Shown: positions 20,701 to 25,460 of the stretch, one piece after another
Numbering within the stretch: the first letter of the stretch is position 1
Layout: the number at the start of each line of letters is the position of its first letter
NCBI RefSeq assembly: GCF_000003605.2
Contig: NW_003108105.1
Coordinates: forward strand, 1-28,355
Source: Saccoglossus kowalevskii
Taxonomy: Eukaryota > Hemichordata > Enteropneusta > Harrimaniidae
Length of the DNA stretch: 28,355 nucleotides
Direction: 5' to 3'
Translations under genes and position numbers: made by a program
Notes under the pieces: model-generated
Database searches by the model: none
What the model saw: only the letters and a program-made list of their open reading frames with translations
What the model was told of the DNA's origin: nothing

Positions 20701-22832
20701 TAGGTATACAGTTGTATTTGTTTGATGATCTGATGCAAAATTGACAAATGGCAGCCATTTTTGTGCTGAAAAATCATCAAAATCTAGCATTTATGGCATT
20801 TCGGTACCGGATCTTGGCTGTTTACAGATGGATTTTGTTGAAACTTGGTACATACATTGGACATCATCGGACCTTGATGGGTGTCATTGTGTTTTTCATA
20901 TAGGATTGAAAATGGACGACAGGTGTTCATTTTGTTTTAATGAATGCAGTTCTTAGACTAGTGCCATATCTCTGACATGCTTTAATTAAACATCATGTCA
21001 CAGATATACAGATGGTATTTGTTTGACAATCCAATTCAAAATGGCCGAAGGGTGGCCATGTTTGTGCTAAAAGTCATCAACAAATCAAGTATTTCTTGGT
21101 CTTTCATGGATAGATTTTGTTCAAACTTGATCTATACATTCAACATTATGGCTTCCTGATGTATTTATTGGTTTGACTTTCTAATTCGAAATGGCCGACC
21201 AATGACCACTTTTCCAGAGCAATTTCTCTCAATATGGACAAGTACTCTTTTGACGATTAGATACAAAATGACTATTAATGTTAAAAAATCATAATCAGCT
21301 TCTGGATTACTTAATTACTTACAAGTAGCTACAAGTAGAGCTATAATTTGGTTCTCAAATGTTAATTATTTCAGCGAAATACAAATGTGGATCAACTATG
21401 TTATTGACAAAGTTTACAACTAAACTGCTTCTTTATTTTAAAGTAAGGAAAGGTGGAGGGTTAATATGCAGCCACCTGAATCACAATTACCGTAACACCA
21501 AATACTATATATAATACTTTTTTTCAGAACCTTGATTGTTATTTACTAGACAACAATGCATATGTAGTGATGTCTGAGTTTCCAGAATATGTAAGTTCTC
21601 TATAATAATACACACTTGTAGAGTAGAGCAATGTGATATCCTAATTAAGTGCCAATGGCATGCCTATCTACATCTAATTAAGTGCCATTGCATCTGTAGT
21701 CTGCTGGTTAGTGAAGCAAGAAATTTTGTTTGTCCAATACCATGTCTATCAACATATCTCTGCTAACTCCATTGCATCTGTACTCTGCTAGTTAGTGAAG
21801 CTAGTTTGTTTGTATGTCCAATGGCATGTCTATCTACGTATCTCAGCTAACTTCATTGCATCTGTGGTCTACTAGTTAGTGAAGCATGTATGTCTGTATG
21901 TCCAATATCATGTCTTTCAACATATCTCAGCTAACTCCATTGCATCTGTACTCTGCTAGTTAGTGAAGCATGTATGTCTGTATGTCCAATAGCGTGTCTA
22001 TCTACATATCTCAGCTAACTCCATTGCATCTGTAGTCTGCTAGTTAGTGAAGCATGTATGTCTGTATGTCCAATAGCGTGTCTATCTACATATCTCAGCT
22101 AACTCCATTGCATCTGTAGTCTGCTAGTTAGTGAAGCTAGTTTGTTTGTATGTCCAATATCATGTCTATCAACATATCTCAGCTAACTCCATTGCATCTG
22201 TAGTCTACTAGTTAGTGAAGCTAGTTTGTTTGTATGTCCAATATCATGTCTATCAACATATCTCAGCTAACTCCATTGCATCTGTAGTCTACTAGTTAGT
22301 GAAGCATGTACGTCTGTATATCCAATATCATGTCTATCAACATATCTCTGATAACTCCATTGCATCTGTAGTCTACTAGTTAGTGAAGCATGTATGTCTG
22401 TATGTCCAATATCATGTCTATCAACATATCTCAGCTAACTCCATTGCATCTGTAGTCTGTTAGTTAGTGAAGCATGTATGTTTGTATGTCTAATGGCATG
22501 CCTATCTACATATGTCAGCTAAGTTCATTGCCCCCATACTCTGCTTGTTAGTGAAGCTTGTGAGTTTGTATGTCCCTACTCTATATGGAATATATAAATT
22601 CACTAAAGTAAATGGAGTTGCATTGAATGGACTTTTTTTTCAAGTTTGTAATTAAAAAAAAATGTGTTGTGCACCAAACAAAGGTTAGTACTATTTACTG
22701 TTCATGTCAAATTCAGATGAATAAAATTTCAACTGCACATTATTATTATCTTAATTAGGTTGGCAAGAGTTTTGGTGATATTAATAGTGCTATGATGACC
22801 ACATTAACAGAAAGTGGAAACATTTTTCAAAG
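1254..22832 (+). CDS. CACNA2D: Voltage-gated calcium channel alpha-2/delta subunit, partial gene, 14 internal exons
   Basis: Joined exons: 1254-1325, 2399-2460, 3844-3914, 4040-4094, 4364-4455, 5049-5148, 5283-5387, 6392-6472, 6755-6858, 7109-7174, 9166-9227, 15483-15530, 21528-21590, 22759-22832. All introns are GT-AG and every junction keeps one open frame, giving 351 codons plus 2 nt. Residues recalled from the family appear in order: YYYT...TPFSLG, a conserved Cys pair (exons 5 and 6), GLTRI, YYKRS, AVGIQFK, a Cys cluster, CYLLDNN and FGDIN. Alpha-2/delta proteins are extracellular, glycosylated, membrane-anchored auxiliary subunits. They raise surface delivery of high-voltage-activated calcium channels and act at synapses. 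Seven N-glycosylation sequons (NMS, NVS, NLS, NNT, NIT, NDS, NET) fit an ectodomain. The AVGIQ and SVPLDAG segments look closer to alpha-2/delta-3 than type 1; subtype is inference. The VWA/MIDAS part and C-terminal anchor are not in the window. CACHD1 is the nearest alternative but fits less well. Confidence 0.93.
1560..2110. other. Intronic patch of unknown origin, possibly an old retroelement piece
   Basis: This part of intron 1 is less AT-rich than its surroundings. It contains a pyrimidine-rich stretch, then ATCAATAAATACAGC (a poly(A)-signal-like AATAAA), then a G-run at 1931-1938. This arrangement resembles the end of an LTR, but I could not define termini or a target duplication. Short ORFs here match nothing I recognise. 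Confidence 0.25.
2399..2460 (+). CDS. CACNA2D: alpha-2/delta exon 2
   Basis: 62 bp; starts at a codon boundary and ends two bases into a Ser codon completed by exon 3. Acceptor TTTGCAG, donor TTCAG|GTAAGA. It reads SRVSFRNVSYYYTELKDTPF. The YYYT...TPFS core is a strong signature of the Cache part of alpha-2/delta proteins, followed directly by SLG in exon 3. It contains an N-V-S sequon. A 13-bp minisatellite starts 33 nt into the following intron. Confidence 0.9.
2493..2648. repeat. 13-bp minisatellite, 12 copies
   Basis: Twelve perfect-length copies of CCATACCTGCCAC and variants (CCATAACCGCCAC, CCATAACTACTAC, and a form ending CCAG). The 13-nt period holds with no indel over 156 bp. A degenerate trace of the same motif lies near 3617-3725. 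ORFs over this array on the minus strand are by-products of the repeat. Confidence 0.95.
2765..3245 (+). repeat. Tandem ~137-bp repeats with alternating copies
   Basis: Four anchors (ACACC at 2786, 2924, 3059 and 3194) give periods of 138, 135 and 135. Copies 1 and 3 share TTGGCACGAGTAGATGTGCT nearly exactly. The stretches before copies 2 and 4 share CTTATCCCAGCAACCAT. This indicates a higher-order unit of about 273 bp. Confidence 0.85.
3488..3725 (+). repeat. Short duplicated block and minisatellite remnant
   Basis: CTAGTCACCAACAAAT followed by a CCATTGGTGTCCA element occurs at about 3488 and again at about 3656. Between them, CCCATACCTGCCACCAAAAA and the next bases repeat the edge of the 13-bp array seen at 2636-2665. 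This looks like a copied fragment of the array plus its flank. Confidence 0.7.
3844..3914 (+). CDS. CACNA2D: alpha-2/delta exon 3
   Basis: 71 bp; the first base completes Ser and the last base begins Gly of exon 4. Acceptor TTTTATAG, donor TTAG|GTTAGT. It reads LGIALADEYGHYSVEATLDD then LNL, matching the SLGVAL...GKY segment that follows TPF in alpha-2/delta proteins (end of the Cache-like fold). Confidence 0.93.
4040..4094 (+). CDS. CACNA2D: alpha-2/delta exon 4
   Basis: 55 bp between acceptor CTTCTATAG and donor CATG|GTAAGT. It reads GLEKLQNNRNLSLAKAGP and ends in a split Trp codon. It corresponds to the GLHDLEHPDVSLADEW-type segment of family members. It contains an N-L-S sequon. The preceding intron is only 125 bp. 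Confidence 0.92.
4364..4455 (+). CDS. CACNA2D: alpha-2/delta exon 5
   Basis: 92 bp, acceptor TTTTTAG, donor AAAT|GTAAGT. It reads IYCTLTNEESKRMSKLEAVI and on to NNTDDDK. The Trp-x-Tyr-Cys start and the LEA motif align with the WSYC...LSQLEAI segment. The Cys is one of the conserved ectodomain cysteines, and NNT is a possible glycosylation site. The exon ends with T, the first base of the Cys codon finished in exon 6. Confidence 0.93.
5049..5148 (+). CDS. CACNA2D: alpha-2/delta exon 6
   Basis: 100 bp, acceptor TTTGTAG, donor ATCAG|GTAATT. It reads CDKDLINILLIDAIVTSNLE and then DYWRSMFATPDSI, matching CDKELIQEVLFDAVV...YW in the family. This is one of the strongest matches. It ends two bases into the next codon, the same phase in which exon 7 ends. 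Confidence 0.95.
5283..5387 (+). CDS. CACNA2D: alpha-2/delta exon 7, extra symmetric exon
   Basis: 105 bp (35 codons), acceptor TGTCTATAG, donor GCAGG|GTAAGT. It reads RPHSDDTSVPLNSDTSYNHI and continues to LNITQEYIVAG. Compared with vertebrate alpha-2/delta-3 as I recall it, most of this stretch is an insertion between the YW segment and the FLGTRTGLSRI-type segment. The composition is polar with an N-I-T sequon, as expected of a surface loop. Both ends have the same phase, so skipping it keeps the frame. Confidence 0.85.
6392..6472 (+). CDS. CACNA2D: alpha-2/delta exon 8
   Basis: 81 bp, acceptor TTATTTTAG, donor ACAAG|GTACAT. It reads DSVILQFVGTHSGLTRILWN then DESEMT. The GT(H/R)(S/T)GL(T/S)RI motif is conserved in alpha-2/delta proteins. 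It is symmetric (phase 2 on both sides), but its conservation argues that it is constitutive. Confidence 0.94.
6755..6858 (+). CDS. CACNA2D: alpha-2/delta exon 9
   Basis: 104 bp, acceptor TTTTTGCAG, donor GCAG|GTAGAG. It reads SDFLSKNPNTIQEDYYKRSA and DLGEGKFLYSVPLDAG. It aligns with DFL...WYRRA...GSFVYSIPFSTG in alpha-2/delta-3 and SFYKRS...YVFTAPYF in type 1. The SVPLDAG end favours the type 3/4 branch. The donor is followed by A at +3, so it is acceptable but not optimal. Confidence 0.94.
6901..6975. repeat. Short ~23-bp minisatellite in intron 9
   Basis: About three imperfect copies of GACACTGTGACACAGGCAGT plus a short spacer, lying shortly after the exon 9 donor. Confidence 0.75.
7109..7174 (+). 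CDS. CACNA2D: alpha-2/delta exon 10
   Basis: 66 bp, acceptor TTTTTATAG, donor GCAG|GTGAGT. It reads GMYNDSIVTSSSVVTLQNAI then IA, matching the GPVNKSNVVTASTSIQLL...A region that precedes AVGIQ in the family. N-D-S is a sequon. The split Ala codon is completed in exon 11 after a 2-kb intron. Confidence 0.92.
8077..8095. repeat. Left copy of a 19-nt target-site duplication
   Basis: CACACCTGGTAGATTCCAC, matching 8755-8773 at 18 of 19 positions. The two copies flank a 659-bp insertion whose left part is the 3' end of a LINE on the minus strand. Confidence 0.75.
8096..8754 (-). mobile_element. 5'-truncated or chimeric LINE insertion
   Basis: The insertion lies between 19-nt direct repeats. Read on the minus strand, the part at about 8398-8174 encodes a LINE ORF2 C-terminal tail: LLLLTRYYIFKCKIVGTKPD, a second segment, and HNKKWGEFIDYFEA before the stop at 8174. 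This resembles the RYYIxKxK...KW tail of L1/Tx1-like elements. After the stop, the minus strand ends in ATCAATAAAATAAAAGG, a plausible 3' end next to the target duplication. The upstream part (8399-8754) is richer in CpG and shows no LINE similarity I can recognise. It may be an unrelated fused segment or the element's own 5' UTR. Confidence 0.7.
8174..8398 (-). pseudogene. LINE ORF2 C-terminal remnant
   Basis: About 74 residues read open on the minus strand to a stop at 8174-8176, with the LLLLTRYYIFKCK and KKWGEF motifs. The endonuclease and reverse transcriptase domains are missing, as expected for a 5'-truncated copy. The tail motifs suggest an L1/Tx1-like clade; this comes from memory of the family and not from a search. 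Confidence 0.65.
8755..8773. repeat. Right copy of the 19-nt target-site duplication
   Basis: CACACCTGATAGATTCCAC, one mismatch from 8077-8095. Confidence 0.75.
9166..9227 (+). CDS. CACNA2D: alpha-2/delta exon 11
   Basis: 62 bp, acceptor TCTTCTTCAG, donor TCTAAG|GTAAGC. It reads AVGIQFKTSLLQDIFENETS then K. AVGIQ(F/M)K is a hallmark of the type 3/4 alpha-2/delta branch, where the family has GIQMKLEFFQRKFW. N-E-T is a sequon. The exon ends on a codon boundary and is followed by a 6.3-kb intron. Confidence 0.95.
9560..10020 (+). repeat. Degenerate dispersed and short tandem repeats in intron 11
   Basis: The first part contains TTGCATATTAATTAGCCAAT, which recurs as ATGCATATTAATTAGCTAAT near 24442. 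The second part (about 9790-10015) is a degenerate tandem series of GGTAAAATG and GGCATATGCGA-type words with irregular spacing. No gene is apparent. Confidence 0.55.
10021..10590. other. Intron 11 sequence without recognised features
   Basis: One 71-codon ORF (10274-10489) is present, but it shows no motif, no splice context fitting alpha-2/delta, and no similarity I recognise. Confidence 0.4.
10640..11443 (+). pseudogene. Broken LINE ORF2 C-terminus
   Basis: Three reading-frame pieces join into one LINE tail: 10640-10849, 10850-about 11110, and about 11115-11443. The last piece includes Cys-x2-Cys, then EFH, then Cys, and ends RECGAF before a TAA at 11441. Frameshifts in A-rich stretches make it non-functional. 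Confidence 0.75.
11477..11550. repeat. TTTA microsatellite
   Basis: About 17-18 copies of the tetranucleotide ATTT/TTTA inside the LINE 3' UTR, followed by a degenerating T-rich stretch to about 11600. Confidence 0.95.
11655..11721. repeat. ATT microsatellite (LINE tail)
   Basis: About 20 copies of ATT directly after TGTCAATAA, at the 3' end of the LINE. Confidence 0.95.
11726..13235. other. Intron 11 sequence without recognised features
   Basis: Unique-looking AT-rich sequence. I see no exon fitting alpha-2/delta and no recognised RNA gene or transposon motif. The 75-codon minus-strand ORF at 12819-13046 has no family signature. Confidence 0.5.
13240..14860 (+). repeat. Tandem array of ~150-bp family A repeats
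   Basis: About ten units carry CTCTCAGATTTGTTCATTTC-like, GATATCTTCAATTCTCTAAT-like and AAAAGTGATATTTTCGACTT-like blocks. Successive CAGATTTG/CAAATTTG blocks in the middle of the array are about 153 bp apart (for example 13448, 13601, 13757 and 13910). The array has a hairpin and a GTCCGACGCCCGTCGTC element near its left end. AGTGGAGCTATCTCAGCC boundaries occur at about 14151, with a decayed one at about 14832. ORFs here are repeat by-products. Confidence 0.9.
13295..13324. repeat. AGCTCCGCT / AGCGGAGCT hairpin
   Basis: AGCTCCGCTGTCGAC, then TT, then GTCGAGCGGAGCT. The arms pair over 13 bp with a two-base bulge. The right arm matches the AGCGGAGCT boundary seen elsewhere in family A, so this may be two repeat ends lying back to back. 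Confidence 0.8.
14861..15482. other. End of intron 11, no recognised features
   Basis: AT-rich sequence leading to a T-rich polypyrimidine tract (15467-15474) and the exon 12 acceptor. A short (TA) tract lies at 15283-15294. Confidence 0.5.
15483..15530 (+). CDS. CACNA2D: alpha-2/delta exon 12
   Basis: 48 bp, 16 codons, phase 0 at both ends; acceptor TTAATTACAG, donor GATGAG|GTAGGT. It reads CVTPSGESKCLTCLDE. The three cysteines, with a fourth in exon 13, match the CASLDGKCSISCDDE...NC cluster of alpha-2/delta-3. This small exon is isolated between two ~6-kb introns. Confidence 0.92.
15545..15735 (+). repeat. Left part of a family B dispersed repeat
   Basis: The segment with TCACACACACATCATACATG and GATGGCCGAATGGCAGCCAT matches sequence at about 20440-20530, and the GGC(C/T)GAA core recurs at about 19225 and 21043. 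It is cut off by the DIRS element. Confidence 0.75.
15780..17210 (+). pseudogene. DIRS gag-like region, decayed
   Basis: This stretch precedes the RT. It holds pieces such as GLCDLWDPKTW and a basic KAGKSSHKKGKS run (15804-16082), and a basic Ser/Gly/Lys-rich piece at 16878-17210 (GSGSKSSARGHNQRG). Cys/His-rich starts are usual in DIRS gag, but no complete zinc motif is visible here. Stops occur in all frames. The assignment rests mainly on position. Confidence 0.5.
17215..17910 (+). pseudogene. DIRS reverse transcriptase, decayed
   Basis: The main frame starts near 17251 and reads GFYSHIFLIPKSWGWRSVVD, LSRLNGFVELKHFRMETP, then LASLDLSLDL before a stop at 17476. It goes on to LRFPLESNIYDFTTLYFGLC and NPHLDD at 17632-17649. 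These match DIRS RT blocks (FLVPKK, VIDLSRLN, FKMET, SLDLKDAY, FGL, YLDD). The active-site Tyr is replaced by His (HLDD) and a stop follows directly. A frameshift lies at about 17246-17251. Further on, FSGMQFDTVQGLV (about 17765) is the post-RT 'LGM.FDT' block in another frame. Confidence 0.88.
17911..18645 (+). pseudogene. DIRS RNase H, decayed
   Basis: After a connection segment (VPLATLRSRPIKRRLLDY, MAALLWWKHA) come TDASL-stop-GWGGHL at about 18119, LWTDNTSGGG at about 18290, and NSAANAFSRRIGF near 18412-18454. These match the TDAS, TDN and ADALSR motifs of DIRS RNase H. The catalytic Asp of ADALSR is Asn here. A stop interrupts TDASLxGWG, and frames shift several times. Downstream, LSISWNLMDAYAFPPFKLVH (about 18570-18630) continues the DIRS pattern. 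Confidence 0.85.
18850..19180 (+). pseudogene. Tyrosine recombinase N-terminal part, truncated
   Basis: The frame through 18968-19180 is open. It continues from STRRLYESRWGLYID and, after one TGA (in place of a likely TGG), REIDHLSLSFSEVADFFLYL. It then reads STILGYPSVLFPVL, FRSKKPSAKGLVKP and PDWGLSLV. This is the core-binding domain pattern of DIRS recombinases. The catalytic R-H-R-Y domain is absent because the element ends at about 19180 and family B repeat begins. Confidence 0.85.
19181..19260 (+). repeat. Family B repeat, right of the DIRS element
   Basis: CATCATGTCATAGATATATA and the AAAATGGCTGAATGGTGGCC core match the unit starts at about 20692 and 20991. Confidence 0.75.
19250..20360 (+). 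repeat. Family A repeat array
   Basis: Seven or so units with the CAGATTTGTTCATTT and GTGATATTTTCGACT blocks, in the same orientation as at 13240-14860. An AGCGAAGCTATCTCG boundary lies near 19964. The last units (from about 20040) are strongly diverged. Confidence 0.88.
20400..21260 (+). repeat. Tandem family B repeats, ~300-bp period
   Basis: CATCATGTCA(T/C)AG(G/A)TATACAG at 20692 and 20991 sets a period of about 299 bp. Each unit includes an AATGG(C/A)(C/A)GA...GGTGGCCAT-like core, TCATCAAAAT and a TACAGATGGATTTTG block. Small ORFs at 20362-20956 are repeat by-products. Confidence 0.82.
21528..21590 (+). CDS. CACNA2D: alpha-2/delta exon 13
   Basis: 63 bp, 21 codons, phase 0 at both ends; acceptor CTTTTTTTCAG, donor GAATAT|GTAAGT. 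It reads NLDCYLLDNNAYVVMSEFPE then Y. CY(L/V)(I/L)D(N/D)N(G/A)(F/Y) is the best-known C-terminal signature of alpha-2/delta proteins and separates them from CACHD1. The Cys completes the cluster begun in exon 12. Confidence 0.96.
21649..22575 (+). repeat. 84-bp satellite, 11 copies, unvarying period
   Basis: TCCAAT-type unit starts lie at 21649, 21733, 21817, 21901, 21985, 22069, 22153, 22237, 22321, 22405 and 22489, with the next partial start at 22573. Every interval is 84 bp with no indel. Units carry CATATCTCAGCTAACTCCAT, TTGCATCTGTAGTCTGCTAG and TTAGTGAAGC. Stops occur in all three + frames, so it is not coding. CTAACT and AGTTAG form a short inverted pair within each unit. The array fills about 79% of intron 13. 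Confidence 0.97.
22759..22832 (+). CDS. CACNA2D: alpha-2/delta exon 14 (last visible)
   Basis: 74 bp, acceptor CTTAATTAG, donor CAAAG|GTAATT. It reads VGKSFGDINSAMMTTLTESG then NIFQ, and ends AG of a split codon. It aligns with the TGDFFGEIEGAVMNKLLTMG-SFKR segment that directly follows the CYLIDNN motif. The next expected segment (YDYQ..C) was not found in the remaining 5.5 kb. Confidence 0.95.
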
Positions 22833-23137
22833 GTAATTTGAACTTCATTTGAAAATTTGAACATGATGCTTTTAATTTTAGTTGGGTTTATTGTATTTTG
22901 TAACAATTTGATGTAAGCTCTGACAGTTTGACTTGCCAATTGATGATAATCAGTGTAGGTCCTGGATGTCATTGTCTGTCAAATGATGGCAGTCATTGTT
23001 AACCTCTTACATCAACTGATGATGACCTGTCAAGTGTTTGTCCTGTAATGGTATCAGCTTGGGTCATATGATGTGATAAAAGTTTGTTTTTACCCAGGGG
23101 GTCATCTGCCAAGTGTTGATAGTGACTGTTGATTTCA
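22833..23137. other. Start of the final, incomplete intron
   Basis: No exon found. Words such as GATGACCTGTCAAGTG resemble the 48-bp minisatellite further on, but are too few to call a copy. Confidence 0.4.
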
Positions 23138-23457
23138 AGTCACAGTTGGTCTCAGACCACTAGCCCCAAGTGTCAGTTGCTGGGAGTGACAGTTGGTCTC
23201 AGACCACCAGCCCTAATTGTCAGTTGCTGGGAGTGATAGTTGGTCTCAGACCACAAGCCCCAAGTGTGTGTTGCTGGGACTGGCAGTTCATCTCAGACCA
23301 TCAGCCCCAATTGTCAGTTTATTGGAGTGACAGTTGGTCTCAGACCATCAGCCCCAATTGTCAGTTGCTGGGAGTGACAGTTGGTCTCAGACCATCAGCC
23401 CCAATTGTCAGTTGCTGGAAGTGACAGTTGGTCTCAGACCATCAGCCTCAAGTGTCA
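23138..23457 (+). repeat. 47-bp minisatellite with a GGTCTCAGACC dyad
   Basis: GGTCTC (CATCTC in one copy) lies at 23148, 23195, 23242, 23289, 23336, 23383 and 23430, exactly 47 bp apart. Units read GACAGTTGGTCTCAGACCAT, CAGCCCCAATTGTCAGTTGC and TGGGAGT. The word GGTCTCAGACC is a perfect inverted repeat around one C. The 84-codon + ORF here is a by-product of the array. Confidence 0.96.
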
Positions 23458-25000
23458 TTAGGGACATGTTAAGTGATATCAATTGGTGACTACAGTCAGT
23501 GATTTGCCATGTAACAATAGTATTTATGACCAGTTTCTTAGTAAACCTGGTCGATGTAACAGCGGGAGCATGAGGCATGACACAGACAAAAAAAAAAACC
23601 TTAAACAAATTCTGATCCTTGAAAATTAGTCATTGTATGAAACTGAGGTCAATGTCTTGTCTATATTGCTATGTTGCAACATGATGAAGTAACTATTAGC
23701 CTTATGTAATGTTGGTACATTTTCTAATGAATCTATTTAAAAAAAAACATGCTAGTACGTACATACACACAACTTTTGATGTAACCAGATACACTGACAT
23801 TGACTAAAGCTGCAGAGATTACAGAACAGATCAAAACTGCTGTCAATTGCCATGCTTACACCACAGCATCCTATCAGAGCTGAACTACTGCTCCTCCCAC
23901 TGATTATCTCCAATGAATTTACATAGTCAGGGGCTGCCAGAGTTCAATTCAGTTTGATAAGAGCCGAACGAAACAGCTCCGTCAAATATAATGAAAACAA
24001 CATGGCTGAAAACAATGTTGTTGTTTTTTACATGGCAAGGTTCTGTTGAGCTGGGAGAAAAAAGAAACAGTCATGAATCTGAGACACTCGTGTTATGATT
24101 CAGGTATCTTGAATCAAAAAGGTTACATGGTGGTTAAAATATGCTAAATGTGTTACAGCATATTTGCTTAAGTTAATGTCATCCAAATTCCCATTTTGTA
24201 ATTGTTCAACTGTTGTGATATGTGTAACAGTTGTAAACCTAGTAGGAACACGTCGCCGTACCATGGCTTCTACAATTTTTAGCTTCCGTGAAACGAGCCT
24301 TATGTTTCTGTGACGCCGTGACTCTGTGACTAAAATTTGTTCCACTGATAACTCAAGATCTACATTTTCAATTCAAATGAAATTTGGCATACAGCTAATA
24401 TATGATTAGTAGATTTGCTGATTAGATTTTTGTGCAATACCATGCATATTAATTAGCTAATTATTGCTTTAATTTATTTATAACTTAGTGGTGTTTGAAA
24501 TTTCTGAACAAATATTTGACTTGGGTGAGTAGCCTAATTTGCATATTGCGATAACATATTCTGTCACAAAAATACTGGTAATATTTCATTTGAAGGTCTG
24601 AAAATGTGTGAGTTTTAGTATATAATGATTTAATATGTCATGATGGATGCTATTTGAGCAGATAGGGACTAAAAACATCAAATGTATGCGGCTTTATCAG
24701 TATTGCGAGTATGTATTCAATTTTACTTTGTTAATATTCATCAATAGACAACATCAAAAGCAGAATCCCGTACAACTTTTTTCCAATCTTGATTCACAAA
24801 TGTGCTGGTTACATGTAGGCCTTTCATGCACTGCGGGCCCACGTCACTTAGACAAATAGCTGAATCACTTTTGTTTCGCCCGTGATTCTTGGAATCCTGT
24901 TCGCAATGCTTAAGTTGAGAGAGCGGGGCCTGCAAAGTAATAATTTATCCATTGTTTCGGCAAGATCTATCCTATGCACTGTGGTTAATTGTGGTTTTTA
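23458..25000. other. Intron sequence without recognised features
   Basis: No exon fitting the gene is seen. TGCATATTAATTAGCTAATT near 24443 is a dispersed word shared with about 9626. The 81-codon minus ORF at 24100-24345 has no recognisable motif. Confidence 0.45.
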
Positions 25001-25006
25001 CTCCAT

Positions 25007-25460
25007 CGCTGGTGATCACCAAGAATTAAAAAAAAACAAGTAAAATTATGTCGCATTGGGAAATAAACCATAAATAAATAGAAGCAAAAATGCTTCAAAT
25101 GCAGATAAAACGACTGAAGAAAAAAAGAACCCTGACCTCTGGAAATACCTCATTCATAAAGGGCCTCATTACCGAGGAGCACCACGGGAGCGGTGTAAGC
25201 ATGTGGTGACATTGCGGCCGATGCATGCTGGGTTACAAGGGGGATTCTGATCGAGGTAGCAAAGATGGAGGCACAGACTGCATGTTTTTCTGGGATGTTT
25301 AAAAACAACATCTCGTAGGCGATTTTCATGTAATTTCTAAGATATCATCAATGAATCGTTTTAATTAACAAAACATTCTAAATTGGTGTATTTTTATACC
25401 AAAAAAGTCAGGGAACGGTGATCGCAGCACCAGCGGTGAATAACCGTGGTGATCATAGCG
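25007..25460. other. Possible TIR-bounded element or CpG-containing patch
   Basis: CGCTGGTGATCACCA at 25007-25021 faces TGGTGATCATAGCG at 25447-25460, an imperfect inverted pair of about 14-15 nt. The interval has more CpG than its surroundings (about 25140-25320). It could be a small non-autonomous DNA transposon. No target duplication was identified. Confidence 0.3.
25223..25240 (-). promoter_or_regulatory. ZNF143/Staf-like word in a CpG-containing patch
   Basis: On the minus strand this reads CCTTGTAACCCAGCATGC. It resembles the ACTACAAnTCCCAGCATGC promoter motif bound by ZNF143/Staf in animals. The match is to the CCCAGCATGC core. An ATG in good context lies 25 nt downstream on the + strand, at 25265. 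Function is speculative. Confidence 0.25.

Noticed and set aside
21649-22575. CRISPR-like regular spacing
   Set aside because: The whole 84-bp unit repeats, with no unique spacers, and the genome is eukaryotic. It is a satellite.
1254-22832. Identity as CACHD1 instead of a calcium channel alpha-2/delta subunit
   Set aside because: The Cys cluster followed by CYLLDNNAYVV and FGDIN, and the AVGIQFK segment, fit alpha-2/delta better than CACHD1 as I recall both families.
24100-24345. 81-codon minus-strand ORF rich in Arg and Thr
   Set aside because: No motif, no splice context and no similarity recognised; this length is expected by chance.
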